Below are positions 29,108-43,300 of a DNA stretch of 64,000 bases, one piece after another. The notes under the pieces are model-generated. The model had not been told where the DNA came from, ran no database searches, and saw nothing but the letters and a program-made list of their open reading frames with translations. The stretch lies in assembly GCA_028564675.1 (NCBI GenBank), contig JAOVVO010000090.1, forward strand, positions 112,334-176,333, written 5' to 3'. This stretch comes from Onchocerca lupi. Its lineage: Eukaryota; Nematoda; Chromadorea; Rhabditida; Onchocercidae. Both the position numbers and the translations under genes were made by a program. Position 1 is the stretch's first letter, and each line of letters starts with the position of its first letter.

Positions 29108-32100
29108 ATGCGTACGAGACGTGCTCGTTGGATGGACAAGGAATCAAGTAGTAGTCATGACACGGGGACCGGCATCAAATCGGTCTCCGATATAATGGCA
29201 GCTTCGGTCGAGGTATAGGAGTTCCGAAAAAGTTGGGGTGATCAGTCGGGGTTTCTATCCAAGTTTTAACAATAACATCAAAATTTTTTGTTTTCTTAAA
29301 TATTTGCTAGCCAAAATATAGCGTTAAAAGAAAGGTATTTGTTTTTTAAACTTTGAATCTTATTCTTTCGGATTATATTCAAAAATTTTGCTTTCTGACT
29401 ATTTCTTCAGGATGATGATAATAGTGCTGAGCAAGCGGAAGCAATACGGGAACGTTTACAAATTTGCGAAATTACTTCAGTGGGTATTGATGAGAGAGTA
29501 TGGGAAGCAAATGAAATTGAAAAGAAGACGTTTCATGAACTACAACCAATTAACAAAAAAGAAAATGAATTCTTAATCCCGAGCACTTCTAAAAGAGGTG
29601 AAGCCCTAATTTTTTTAAGAAGCAATAAAAAAGTGCTCAAATTGCTAATATTAGTATTATCGAACATGTAATGCACATGAATCGCTTCATATTGCCATAG
29701 ATAAATAATAAGATGTATATGTGTAAACTAGAAAATTTTTTGTTGCAGTTGTGTGATTCAGACACTTAATATTATATGACGAACGGGCGAAAATATATTA
29801 AAAAATTATTTATGTCTAGAAATATATAATTTCTTGATTAAGAACCACGTGACGGAAAATAATGTACCCCTATTCATGCATAAAGAACGGACATGATGTG
29901 AAAAAAAATTAAACTTGAGGAATGAAAAGCTTAATAACTTTTATTGCTCATCTCCGGGGATAGAATTGCGGAGCATTGTTCCTAGAGTGAAATTATAAAG
30001 TAAAGCTCAATTGATTTTTATAATTCGCCCTGGAAGTTTGAGGAAGAAATTGAAAGCAATCCTGTTATTTCTCATTTCAGGCATTTGTAAATCCTGAAAA
30101 GTTTGTTTCTTGGGTGTTTTAGCTAAGAATGATATTTCTATATTTTATTTATAGTATTAAAGCGATCTTCGGACATCACAGAAGAACGAAAAAATGAACA
30201 CAAACGGTGGCGTACAGCAATCGATGGATATGCACAATATTCAGAATGGATTAATAAAGTTAATGAAAAAATGGAGGATATGCCAGATTTGGACAGTGCC
30301 GGAAGTGTTACAACTACTGAAGCTACAGATGATCCAGAAGCAGAATATTTCATCGCCGTAGATTCAATGAGAGCTGTTATTAATCAGGTGGGTAGAAACT
30401 CTACCGCAATATTAATAGAATCAGTGGAATTGATGGTGAAAATTAAATGACCTAAAATCAGTAAAACTGATTGTGAAAATTAAATGTGCGTAGGAAAGAA
30501 ATGGTTAATTGATTAACTAATAGTTACTGAATTTTCTGGAAAATGGCCATAATTTTGGTTATCTTATGATATGTTGTTAAGGGATTTGATGCTAATGTAA
30601 GCAGTAAACATTCATTTCAAGTCAGTTTTGGTAATTAACTTTTTTATTGATTTTCTTACAATGTATGTAGATGTCTTCATGATCATCATTCTGGTAATCG
30701 GTTTTTAGATTCAGAAAGTTAGAGCGGCGCAATCAGAAGAAATAGCGGAAAGTGATGCGAAATTGGATGAAATTTTGAAATATTGCGAAGAGCATACGAA
30801 ACAGCTTGGTTTATTTGAAGATAAAAATACTCAGGTCATATATTATCTCATCATGATTAATTTTCAGGATTATACTCTTTATTGGAAAGAAATTTATATT
30901 CTAAACAATAATCACTTTTAATTACTCTTGATTTATCAGGATTACCAAATGTTTGTATGCTTTGCTTGCGGTCGCGTTTTTGATGATGAGATCACAATGC
31001 GAAATCATGTGAACGAAATTCATCTTTCTAACAAGGTTTGTCTACATCTTTTTTTTATAAGTTAACCCTCTTCAGAGACAAATGAGAGAATTCAAGAAGA
31101 ACAATTTGTAGTTAATTGAAAATCCTAGAGCAAAGCATCCTAGAAAAAGTTGGCTGCATCGTTTTTGTTCGAAATTTTTTTCAGGATTATATTTTCAAAT
31201 GTCGCTATTGCTACAGACGCTTCAAATTAAAACATCATTTGCAACGACATGAACATACACACGATTTATCATTAGTTCACATTTGTAATCGATGTTCTTC
31301 GTCATTTCGGTTAGCTTTTTAAGGACTTTTCTTGCTATTAATACCCAAAAGTTGTTCGAAAAATAAATAAGAAACTCGGAGAGACTCGTAATTTGGAGGT
31401 TTTTTTGTTTAAAGGAGAGAAAACTTAAGTTTTGAAACAGCATATTTTTTACCGGTAATACTATCGCTTCATCCACATTAACCAGTATATCTTGTTATAT
31501 TGCACTCTGTGTTTATATTTGGATACAGCAGCAAAGTATATCTTTCGCTACTAGAATGATAGCATATTTACAGAGTCATACAGTGGCAATTTTTTTAAAT
31601 GGAATTTTATGAATGTTTGAAAGTGTAATAATAATAAGTTAGATGGAATTTCAGGAACTTCGAATCGTTAGTTGCGCATAAAAGTAGAGCTCACGGGATT
31701 GATCAAAACGGTGAAAAAATTCTGAATTTAAACTATAATTGTAATAAGTGCAAACAGAAGTTCGGGACTTTTATCGAAATAAGTGTAAGTGCTTTGGGTT
31801 TTTACTCTTCATTTTGAAGCTTCCAATAAATTATTTTCAACACAGAAAGAATAACTGAAGTGAGTGAAGTAAAAATTCCTCTTTTAAAATAGTAAACAGA
31901 GTAATTTTTCTTCACATTTATAAATTCTAAGATTAGCTAGAGTGGAGATGATTGCAGATGGATTTTAGTTTCATTGTAATTCTTCTGGATTTTTTATTTC
32001 CGCCACATACCGCTGGAAAAATTTTTGATAAATTAACTTGTAAATAATTAACCATTTGCAAGATCAATGCTAATTTTTTAATTAAATCATTTTAGAGACA

Positions 32101-33907
32101 CAAATATTTTTGTTTGAACGAATCTCGCATCAAACAGCAGAGAAAAGTCAGGGGTGTTTCTCCCTCTTCATCTACGAGTTCGATATTTTCTTTATTTTCA
32201 AGGCCGAAAGTTGGTATGTAATTGATTTATTTAGATAGACTTATTTTTTTCATGAACATATAGTTCTGATATTTTTTATTTTTGATTTTATTTCATTTTT
32301 TATTGTAGAAGTTTTAGATAAGACATGCAGAATATGTGATAAGAAGTTCGCATCACGGCAATCGCTTATACGGCATATGGGTCGAATTCATCCAGAAGAA
32401 AAGATTGATGAAATAAAACAATATGAAGTAGTTCAGTCGGTAATTTATTTCTAATATTTACTCAATTTTAAGTTTCAATCTACTCTATCCGTTCACTGTT
32501 TACCGTTTGTTTCTTGTCATATTTCCCATTTTTCGGACTGATAATTAAGCTTCATTAAATTTTTCTCTGATCAATGTAAGCCAATACTAAATCTGTTATT
32601 TTTTTTTCTTTTTTTTTCTTTTTTCTTTTTTTAGCCAAATCTCCCATTTGCTTGTAATATTTGTTCGAAACGTTTTACGACCAGAACACTAATGTTAGTT
32701 CATCGTAAACGACATGAAGGAAGGCATTTCATCTGTCAATTATGTGAGAAGACGTATCCATTAGCGAGTGAATTACGAAAACATATCAAACGTGTACATG
32801 GGAATTCTTCGGAAGGTTGTGATTAAGTTTCAAATACTTAATTTAAAACTTGTATATCATTTCTCTTCTTGAGTTCTTGCCATAACTGAGTGTGATAGTT
32901 TTACTGTGTTTACTTGAATCGGACGCATTTGTTTATTCATTTATTGGATAGCTCTGTAATAATAACCCTTGTTGTAAAGAAAAGTTTTTGTGGAAGATTT
33001 TTATGGGCCTGGAAATTGGAAAGAATTGGATTTGTTGTATAGCAAAGTTTTTGGTTTGACGGACTTTATTCATCTTAACTACGATACAAAACAGTTGATG
33101 ATTATCGATAATACACCGACAATTTGAGAAAGGGAAAGTTATCAAAAGTTAAAGATAAAGTTATCTGAGGATTACTGGTATTGAGAATTGATAGGTTTGA
33201 TGACATTTGAAAGTTGAGTTGGAAAGTGTCGCTCGCCGTATCCCCACCCAATGGATAACAACCCTTTTCATAATGAGAATTGATTTACAACATTCTAGAC
33301 ATCGCATCTGCGAATGATTATAAGACAGAACACTAACGTATGAATTATTCTACGATATTTTACTATTACAAAAAGATGAGAATTACATTAAATATCGTAA
33401 TAGTCATTTATATTCATTTTAAGTGATGAATCATGTGAGAAATATTTTATAATGAAAATAATTTAATTATCAAAACTTTATATTATGAAATCTCAAAATC
33501 TTATGAAATATTATAAAAATTATATATTATGAGATTTTTAATTTTATATTATGAAATCATTTATTTATACCGAGATATTTATATAATATCTTGGTTATTT
33601 TAATATATTATAAAATATTTCAGTTATTCTGATGATCCTCATCCAAACTCCCAAGTGGATGATTCACTCTTCTGTTTTCATTCTGTCATTAAATTTAGGA
33701 GGCATTCTTAAAAAATTTAAATTCTCTTTTCTTTTTTCGAAGAAAACTGCACTTTTCAAATTTCCAGGGACATCAAAGGATTCAGTTGCAGAGACCAACG
33801 ATGCAAATGTTGTCAATGAACAAAATTCAGATACCCAACAGCTGGTGTCAGCACAGCAGAGCAATAAATGTAATTACGAGGATCTTACCGATTTTAATGT
33901 GATGTAA
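29108..33907 (+). CDS. Seven-finger C2H2-type zinc-finger protein, 523 residues
   Basis: Eleven exons join in phase to 1,572 nt: 29108-29212, 29411-29597, 30155-30387, 30709-30834, 30940-31035, 31185-31309, 31655-31784, 32096-32213, 32309-32439, 32635-32815, 33768-33907. Residues 1-217 are polar and acidic, without a recognised domain (one segment reads WRTAIDGYAQYSEWINKVNE). Fingers follow from about residue 224: CFACGRVF, CRYCYRRF, CNRCSSSF, CNKCKQKF, CRICDKKF, CNICSKRF and CQLCEKTY, most ending in HX3-5H. The fourth ends RHKYFC, so it is C2HC. The last two are adjacent, but the others lack the standard TGEKP linker. The protein is presumably a nuclear DNA- or RNA-binding regulator; I cannot name an orthologue. 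The start lies 20 bp downstream of a CTACAG that may accept a spliced leader. If the last intron (32816-33767) is retained, translation stops at 32825 shortly after finger seven. Confidence 0.85.
33425..33620. repeat. Very AT-rich near-repeats in the last zinc-finger intron
   Basis: TATATTATGA(A/G)AT recurs three times, mixed with short palindromic ATAT and TTATAA motifs. It lies within the 952-bp last intron. Confidence 0.5.
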
Positions 33908-36553
33908 TTGATTGTTTGCAATAATAATGATAATTACTCTGATCAATATTTAGTATTCGATATTTAGCACTGTATATTTTGATCATATTGAGCTCCCTAT
34001 CTGTCATAGAATACAGCGTTAAGAGTGCTTAAAAAATTGGTTAGTCTTTTCTTTATCCATATTCATGTTGTGTTTCCCAAGATTGCTTATATATCTATAT
34101 TCGATATTCTTTAGGATTAAAATTTTTAGGACTAGGAATTCATGTACTAATTTCGATTCCAATTTTTTTCATGTATGAATTTAACTTGTTCTTCACTAAT
34201 CTAAAATGTCATTTTGTTTCCCTTACTATGATAGACATATGGATCAGCAATGTACGGTTAGCATATTCACTGATATAATGTTACGGTAACAGGATGAGCT
34301 AGTACTTGATCCTTAGATTAATCTCCATGTTGGAAAACCGACATATTCTTATGGTATAAATACAATGAATTAATCAAAGTAATTTATATTATAAAAATAT
34401 CCCAGGAAAACCGATTTCAACTCTAAAATATAAATTTCAAAAAAAAATCCTCAAATAAGCAATTCCTAAATCTGATCACTTGAAATCCTCAAATTAATCT
34501 CAGACAACTCACTAATTAAATCTCTTGATTGCATGAAACCTCGATATAACTTCAGGCAGATGAATCATCTTTCTAAATTTTCATTTTAAGATCATCGATA
34601 AAAATTGTTTGAAATTTTGCAGGCGTCTTGCCATCAGAGGCCAAATTCTTAATGTTTCGGCTTTGTTACTGACGTAAATTGTCCAAATTATTATAAACAT
34701 CTTCGATTATATAAAATGGTCGGTATCAACTTAGTCTCAGTTCCAGTCCGAGTCTGTCTCAGAATCAGAGGAAAAAGTCCTCCAGTCTTAATAAAATCTC
34801 GAAGGCTTCAAATCAAATCCGACCAAATTAGCTAATCAAAAATCCAATAAATTCCCCTGCTATCTACAAAATAAAAAGCATTGGAATTATTGATTGTACT
34901 TCCGATATTCATCTAGAAATTGTATAGTAATGTAGTCGCGACAATAAGCTACACCATGAAAAGCCATCACACAAGTTCGCTTATCCAATCAACCAATCTC
35001 CAGTTTCTTCAAACAATGGAATATTGCACGAAGTTACCTGAGAAAAACAATAATATCCTTTTATTAATAACGATCATCACTATCAAGCTCTCAGTTCGTA
35101 TTTATTTTCAAGAATTCATAAACTGTTCAGCATTTCCTAATTCGTGGATTTTGATTAGATTTTCCTTTTAGTTCAAAAAGTCGATATTTAGCTAATGATA
35201 CATATAGAAAAAAGAAAAGTAATGATTTCTAATTATGCCAAATTTTATTACATGAGAAAAATATCAAGTTTCCCCAATTTTACAACACAACTAAATGACG
35301 AAATATCGGGAATTTTTTTTAAAAGAGCTATTCTAAAATGATAATAACAATTTAAGCACAGCACGATTAAAAACAATGTATCATAAAATGAAAAATGCCC
35401 TATTCACAAGATTCTATGTACATAATATGTGTGCCAATATATAAAAAATATTCCATCAACTGGTTTGTTATGCTGAGTGAGGTTGACTGCAAACTTTTTA
35501 GAATTTTGAGGTGGAAAATTGAGAATGAAGGAAGAGTTAGAAGAAATTTTGTTAACAATGATGTTGGAATTTAGGCATCAAAAAATAATACAAGGAAAGA
35601 CAGAACTAAGAAATCTTTTGAACTAAAGACAAATGAGTATCTAAAATGCACAGATTTAATGGAACCTAAAAGAATTATAGTCCCTATAAGCGACATATAT
35701 TTTACTAATTTTAGTTATTGTCATAGTACTTGAATAACAAGATGTGATACATCGATACTTCCATGTCATTTTTCTATAATAAATTCTCTATTGGGAAATT
35801 TCTATTTTTCTGTCATCTCAATTTGTGTTTCATGTGACAGGACGTCTCATTTAATTGTATGTGGATTACGGCTTTAGAACTCTTATCTATTATTTTAAGT
35901 TGGCTAATTTAAAAAAAAGAAAGAAAAAAAAAAGAAAAGTCTCAATAATCTATAAATCCTACACAAAAAAGAAAGGTAGTCCTAGTCTGTTGCAATCAAA
36001 AACGTTTCAGAGGCTTTCTGTTTTTCCCTTTTTTTCCTTTGCCAGATTAAAGTACGCAATTTTCAATCTTCGAATTCAAAAATTTTAAATTTTTGCTAAG
36101 TTTCTCTCTTACAATAATAAAAGTTCATATAATAAGATTCTGAGTTCTGAATACATCCATTAAGCTAGTTTAATTAAATCAGAAAGGGTCTTAAACTCAG
36201 AATAGTATCCCATATACGATTCCCGAAGACCTTAATAAGTCCAAAATTATATTACCTTCCTAAAAAAACTCTGAGAAAGGTGAAATTCATGAATCACAAA
36301 TTGCAGTTTTATGACAGACAACAGTACAATAAAAAAATCCAATAAGAGAGTTTAGAACAAAAAATGAAGTCAGCAGACTGATTTTATAAAATTTTCGAAA
36401 AATGAAATAAAAATTTATGGATAAATACACCCTACTTCCTGAGAATAATTTCCTAAATATATCGAATAATAACGCAAAATATAGGCAAATAGTAATAGAT
36501 AAACTCTGCACTCACATGAAATCGAATGAATGCATTATTGTATTACTCAAAGA
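33908..36553. other. Intergenic region between convergent genes
   Basis: This holds the 3' flanks of the zinc-finger gene (plus) and SCC2 (minus). Reading both strands, I see no exon chain, RNA gene or mobile-element motif. The longest frames (up to about 83 codons) have no recognisable similarity or splice context. An A-rich block lies near 35910-35940. Confidence 0.6.
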
Positions 36554-39500
36554 TCAAGTACCAGCTTCACTAAGATTGATAACTTCGGAAACACTATCAA
36601 CCATAAACGCATCCTGGTCCTCATCTTCTGTTACAGCATTAATGGTGCCTTTTGATGTTGCTGTTTCTGTGAATCCCGTGGCATCTGTTTCATCATGCTC
36701 ACCACCATTATCACGATCCAACGAAAGCAACATATTTCGAAACTGGAAAGTGAAGTAAAAGAAAAATTTTTTTTTGATGAGAAAAAAATTTCTAGTTTTC
36801 GCGATTGTAAAATGGCAAAAATAATAGCATTATAAGAGAACTTACAGCTACAATTTGATTAGCCATTTCGATATGATCATTAACCGTGTCGCGCTTCTGA
36901 ATTGTTTCCATACGAAGTTCCTGAAGCGCTGAATGTGGATTGAACATCAACATGTTACGACGACTATTAACAGCTTTTTCATAAATTTTAGCTGCTTCTG
37001 ATGGACTATATTCTTGTATTTTTCTGAAAAAATAAGGAAATTCGCAAAAATGAAAGAGTAAAATAAAAACTGCTCATCGTAATTATCTGTCAAATTTAGC
37101 AGAAAATTGTTCACACGAGAGAGTAAACTGATCCAAAAAAGAGAATATGAACAATATATGCCTTCAAAGGACAATGTTTAATATAAATAGAAAAAAAAAA
37201 TACGTTAAAAAATACGTCATGTACATACATATATCTAAAAAAATTATGAACTGTATATTACCAATACTATTAACTTCATTCGAAAAAAGTGAGAATGCAA
37301 AGAAATTCAACAAATATAATTACTTACGCGTCACTAAACCCATAAAGTTTCATTAAGAAATTTTTCAGATAGAGTAATATGAAGCATGCTTGACTATTTT
37401 TCATACATTCGTAAAGCATACTTTTATCCTCTGGAAATCGTCCTGTAAAAGTTCAAAATTACACATAAAATTAAAAAATATTATCTTCAGTGAATAAATG
37501 AAAAAAAAAAAGCAAAAAATGAGGGATAATTATATCAATCAACATTTTTGGACTTCTAGTCCTAAAATCTCGATGCTTTATTAATCAGCATAATTATTTC
37601 TTAGTACCTTTTATTTGCTTTAATAACAATTCAAAACGTTATTTTCCTAAAGGCAATCAAACCTTTGTTTTGTTTTCCACGGATAACTAATCCGATCGTG
37701 CAGAAACTATGATAATTTTAATAATCTATCCATAGATGAATCAAAAAACAAACACTTGCTAATTTCTCGGATCTTAAGAGAGAATGCAGTAGGTAAATAC
37801 TTATGAAATTAAAACTACACTAATGGCATTAATAATAATGTTAACGATGAAAACAATAATAACAGTAACAATAATATAGTGATAACAGTATTAATAATAA
37901 CAGTAATAAACACTAAAAAAAGTGATAACAAGTAATAATGTGAAATATGACAATTGAAACCAACTGTAAATAAGCTCTGGTATATATTCAGCTTCATCAT
38001 CATTTTCTACATTGCTTGGTCGAGGTAGAAGTTGTCCCATAAAATTACTGATTATATTTTGTCCGCTAATAGAAACAATGGATTCTATTCGACGGATTAC
38101 ATATAATGGTTCATCTATCACCTGATATGGAAACATGGCCAGATTATCCGCGACGAATAGCCATTCATTTAATGTCAATTTCTATAATACATTGGATTTC
38201 TATAATACAATGAAAAAAAAGTATATTTTTTTGCATCAATATTAGTTACTATAGTAATTTTGGTGAGATCTAGATTTCTTGAAATTTAAAAAAGAAAAGT
38301 CAATGAAAGAATTTTTTATCTAACTTCTCGAGAATCCTCAGAGAATAGTCGAAGTATAGAAGATAAAAAGCTTCTTCGCTGTTGCCGATTACCGCGAAGA
38401 TTTTGATAAAGTCCACTTAATAATGCCTGCCCGTCATTCGTCATTTTCGGAACTCCATTTACCAATTTGGTATTATCGTTAGAATCTAAAAAACGTTATT
38501 ATCATTGGAATCTAAAAAAAGTGGAATTCAGAAAAACAAAAGGCATTTTCCTCGGAATACATACGAAAAAATATGTTGATTGACTGGAAAAGCCCAAGTT
38601 TCTCCAAGTAAACAATTACCTGAAGCGGTTATTGTTTGATCACAAGCTCGAATACCACGAAGGACAGATTCCGGATCTTTTTTTATGATCATATGCAAAC
38701 GAAATGAGCATCGTATACCTGCTATTGCCTTACTCTACAACTTTTCCAGAATTCAGAAATCCAAATGATTTTCAGTCCAACTAATGGATCATAATAACTA
38801 ACATGGCGACCTTCTTATCGAAGAAAATGTAAAACATTTAGATTATATGAAGAAAAATGCACCAATTTTTCCTAAATCATATCGCTAAATGAGGATTTGG
38901 AAAGAAAAAAAAAAAAAATAGTAAAAGCACCAACAGGAACCATGCCAGCATATTTTGAATCGATATCCCTTAACATATTCTCTACTTTGTTTCGAACAAC
39001 GGTATTTCGATCAGTGGACATGGCAATTAACGTTGGAATTGATGAACCCGGCGTGATCAACCCTTGACTTAGAGTTAAAATCGCAACCTATAAAATTTTG
39101 AACGCCGAAATATAATTGCAGAATTTTCGGAAAAAAAAAAATAGAATTTTGAATCTTCAACCATCATCTCTCTTATAAAATCAAATTAAAAATCTATTTT
39201 GTGATCCGTGTTCTTAAAAGTAATATTATGATCAATTTGATGATTACCTGAACAGCAGCAATTCGTACAGCATCACTTGAATTGTAATATGAGTTCAGCA
39301 CTGCATTCCAATAAAGCTGTATGATAGCTGAAGCTAATCCGGAATTCGCCAATTCCATTTCTTTCAAATCATGCTCTTCCTTTGACAAATGCCCTGCAGT
39401 CATATATTTATAATATAACAAAAAAAAAAAAAAAAAAAAAGAACAATATACTTGTCATCTTGCATATACAAACTAATCAATTGATATTTATAAGCAGTAA

Positions 39501-40310
39501 AGATACTTTCTGAATTTGGAACGATCTGTTACTCATACAGCTTAAAACCTTCACTTAACTGACTCATTCGATTCTCAATGCTAAATACCCAGTTTCAGCT
39601 TCAACAAACGTGTCTCAAAATGCTTTAGCCTTTTAAAATACATTTGCCGTATACTCACATCATCTAACCATTATCAATCTTTATCAACTCCAAATAAATT
39701 CCAAAGATGACTTTTTTTTTTTTAAATTTTAATTAATTTTTGATAAAACATACATTCACTGTTATTTTTTACCATTTTTGTTTCTTCAGCACTCAAAAAT
39801 AACTCCAAATTCTTCAGAGTTTGTATTTTCAATCCCAAATACTCTTTATCATCAGTTCCCAGTAATGTCATATACATATTTCGCAGCTCCGTCCGTGTCA
39901 GATATTTCGAATTAGTTGCTGTGAAATTTCCTGAAAATATATAAGAGATGCAATTTTCGCTTTTTGGATTTAAAATTTCAGTGTCATTTCAGTATCACAC
40001 TAACCAATAGCATTCAAAGCTTTTAGCCGGATATCACCATCACGATATCTGCAGAATGTAGTCAAAATTTGAAAAATCATTTCTACAAAACTGCTCGATT
40101 TTGCAGATTGCTTTTCTTCTTCATCATGCTCCTTATTTAATTCTGTTGATGGAGAGAATGATGACAGTGCTGACACATTCGCATCTAGAAATTTCTTTGC
40201 TTCTTCATCATTTCCCAATATTGCATCCAAATCAAAATAGCGCGACATCAGTCCAACAGAAAACAACGATCTAGAATAAATAAATAAATTCGAAATTCAA
40301 CACGAAATCA

Positions 40311-40355
<45 letters not shown>

Positions 40356-43300
40356 GGAAGATGGCCTGAAATAATAAATCTAAGCACTTCGATTCCAAAT
40401 TTATCAAAATCCATTTAATAGTTAATTTTAAAAAAAAAGAACGAAAATAAATCAGCACATAAAAAAGAAAATAATCGAAAAAAAAAAAAACAGTTATTAG
40501 TAAATTACGAAGGTCATTAATTGGCAGGATTATTATCAAACATTAAACCTTAGTATCATCGGTTTCTTTAGTGGGAGGATGTTTGAGTTTTGTTTGCGCA
40601 ATATATCCTCCTTTATTTGATGCAAATATTCTGCAAAATTAATTAATGATCCATATATCAATCATAAGTTTTATCATTTTACATCAAGACTCAAATAATG
40701 ATTTTATATCGTAACATATTAATATCATACAGAATTTTTTCGAATTAGAAAAAAGCTTCAGAAAAGTCTTTACGATGATTTTGCAAAAAACAGAACTTAC
40801 TCAAATATTTGAAAAATGTTTCGATAATTGCCGGAGTTCGTTTTTTCCACTTATTATATATAGCGGCACTACAGGCTAATGATGAAGCAATGATACGCAT
40901 ACCACCATCCTTCACTAGCTGATATAAGCTTTCGTCGAGTGTTTTGAGGAACGATTCTGATGGATGATCCATCAATGGAACTACTCTTTCCAGCATATTA
41001 ATCACCTGTATCAAGACGTGCATTTATGGATAATGATAATTGCAAGCTGAATTAGATTTTTTTCTTTTTTTTAAAGAATATTTTATAAACAGTGGTACCT
41101 GATTCATAACTTGCTGCTCTGCTGGTCCGTTCATATTTATTGATAGATACGGTTGTAATATTTCGGCATGTTTGACCATCAAATCTGGTTTCGCTTTGCT
41201 GAACAATGATAAGGTGGATAAACAAGCCAACATTCGTTCTTGGTGTTCCTTGTGAACCGCTGCTGCATTCATAGAAGGACTTTCTTCGGCACTATTCATG
41301 ACTTCATTACCTCCTTAAATAATAATAAAATGAAGTATTCATACTTGTGAAGCTAATCAGAGAACAAATCAAGAAAAAAAATACATAAGAAAATTATGGT
41401 TAAACTACTCAAGAAGTATAAAATACAAAATCAGTACAATAAACCATATTCAATTTTTAAAAATAAAACTGAACAAGCTAAAATCTGAATCACCTGAAGC
41501 CATTTTAGAATCCAACGTAAGGACGTTGTCCACTAATGTATCTACAATCTGTCGTGAAGCAAATAGCAGTGTTCGATCATCGCTTTTAAGTAAACTGTTT
41601 AGCAGTTGTTCGAAGAAGTCCAATGTATTTTCTTTCACACATATTTGGACCATATCAGTTAATGTCATTACCTGAAAATGATGAAAAAGTATTTGAAACT
41701 TACAGGGAAGGAACAAAAAAAAGGAAACAAAAAATAATTTTTTGTGAGCTTAATTATTCGCTTTCTTTTAAAATATTTATTATAATAAATAGAAGATAAA
41801 CTCTCAACTTATTGATCAGTTGGATAGAATTGTGTTCACGAGCAGGTTGAAACAGTAAACTTTGCATTGTATCAATGGTTAGCTTTTTTACTCCTTCTTC
41901 ATCCGAAATACGACGTACGATCCGTGCTAACATTTCTGGCACTTTTTCATAATCAGATTGTTTTTCGCAAATTTCACGCAATATACGTATTATGCGCTTC
42001 CGAACTGCTACACCACAATCCTAAACTGAAAAGTGAAATCCAAAGCGAAAAAAAAAAGAAAAAATGACTCAATTTTGGCCAAAAGAAATACAAACAAAAA
42101 AAAAATATTAATTTTCTATTGATTGAATTCGCAAACTTGATAATGGATGTATCATCCAGCAAACTAATAAACAGAAGACAAGTAGCAAATTAGTAAGTAA
42201 TTAGTAGTAAATAAAATCAGTAACAAATTAATAAATTAGTAAGATAAGTGGCAGCAATTTTCAGTTATCATTCAACTTCAATTGAATTATTTAGTTATTT
42301 TTTCAATTCGGTTGGATCTGTAACCTTGATGCGTTCAATCAATAATGGATAATACTGCGAAACATATTCAGGCTTCGCAATCAAATATTTCCCAATAAGT
42401 TCAATGGTTGCTTCACGAACAGCTGCATTTGGATCCATCATCCTTGCTTGAACTGCTTTGCGTACCTCGGGCTATAAGAGGATATAACTGCTCTTTAAAT
42501 AGACTTCATTTGAACAATATGCCTTTTAAAATACTTATAAAAAAATTGTTTTGTTTGCTTTTTATGTACACTAAAAACACAAATAATTTGAATTCAATAA
42601 GTTTCTTGGAATTAATCCAGAAGCAACCAAATCCGCAAAAATTTTACAATAGAACCTTTTTTCGCTCTCCGAAACTTTCCAACTAATGAAAATAAAAATT
42701 TACGATTTTTAGAACTGCGTGGTCTGCTTCAATGATTAGGGTTAAGCATCGCATCGCTTTGGTCCTTAAACCTACTGCCTGTTCCGCATGTATACCATAC
42801 AAAATCTGAAACTTTCTTCCAAATCATTAGATAAATTTTTAACAGCCTTCATTAATATAAATGTTCGTTTTACTTTCGACACAACGTTGCAAGCTCTTCA
42901 CCGATTTTTTGATAAAACGTTACATTCGAACAGGCGCATGCACATATAACAGATAAAAAAAGTGAGCGGATTAAATCTACTGACCATGCCTACTTTCTGC
43001 AATAAAATGTGAAGTCAACCGGTCAAAAGTCATAATATGATATGCCGGAGGACGAGGGTCCGCGAAGGATTTAAAATGCCAAAACATCGGAGCTTGAGCC
43101 AGTTTTAGTCACATAGTTCAACGCAGCAGAAGTTCAAGTTCAGCTTTAAGTCAATTTTTACTATGTGGAGAAACCTAAAGATGTTAAAATTAACTACAAA
43201 TATGCGTGTCCAGCTGGAAAACAATTATTCAGCTGAGATATTCTCACACTGATTGCTAGAAATTGGGGACGGAAAGGTGACAGTTGACTGACCTCAGGAC

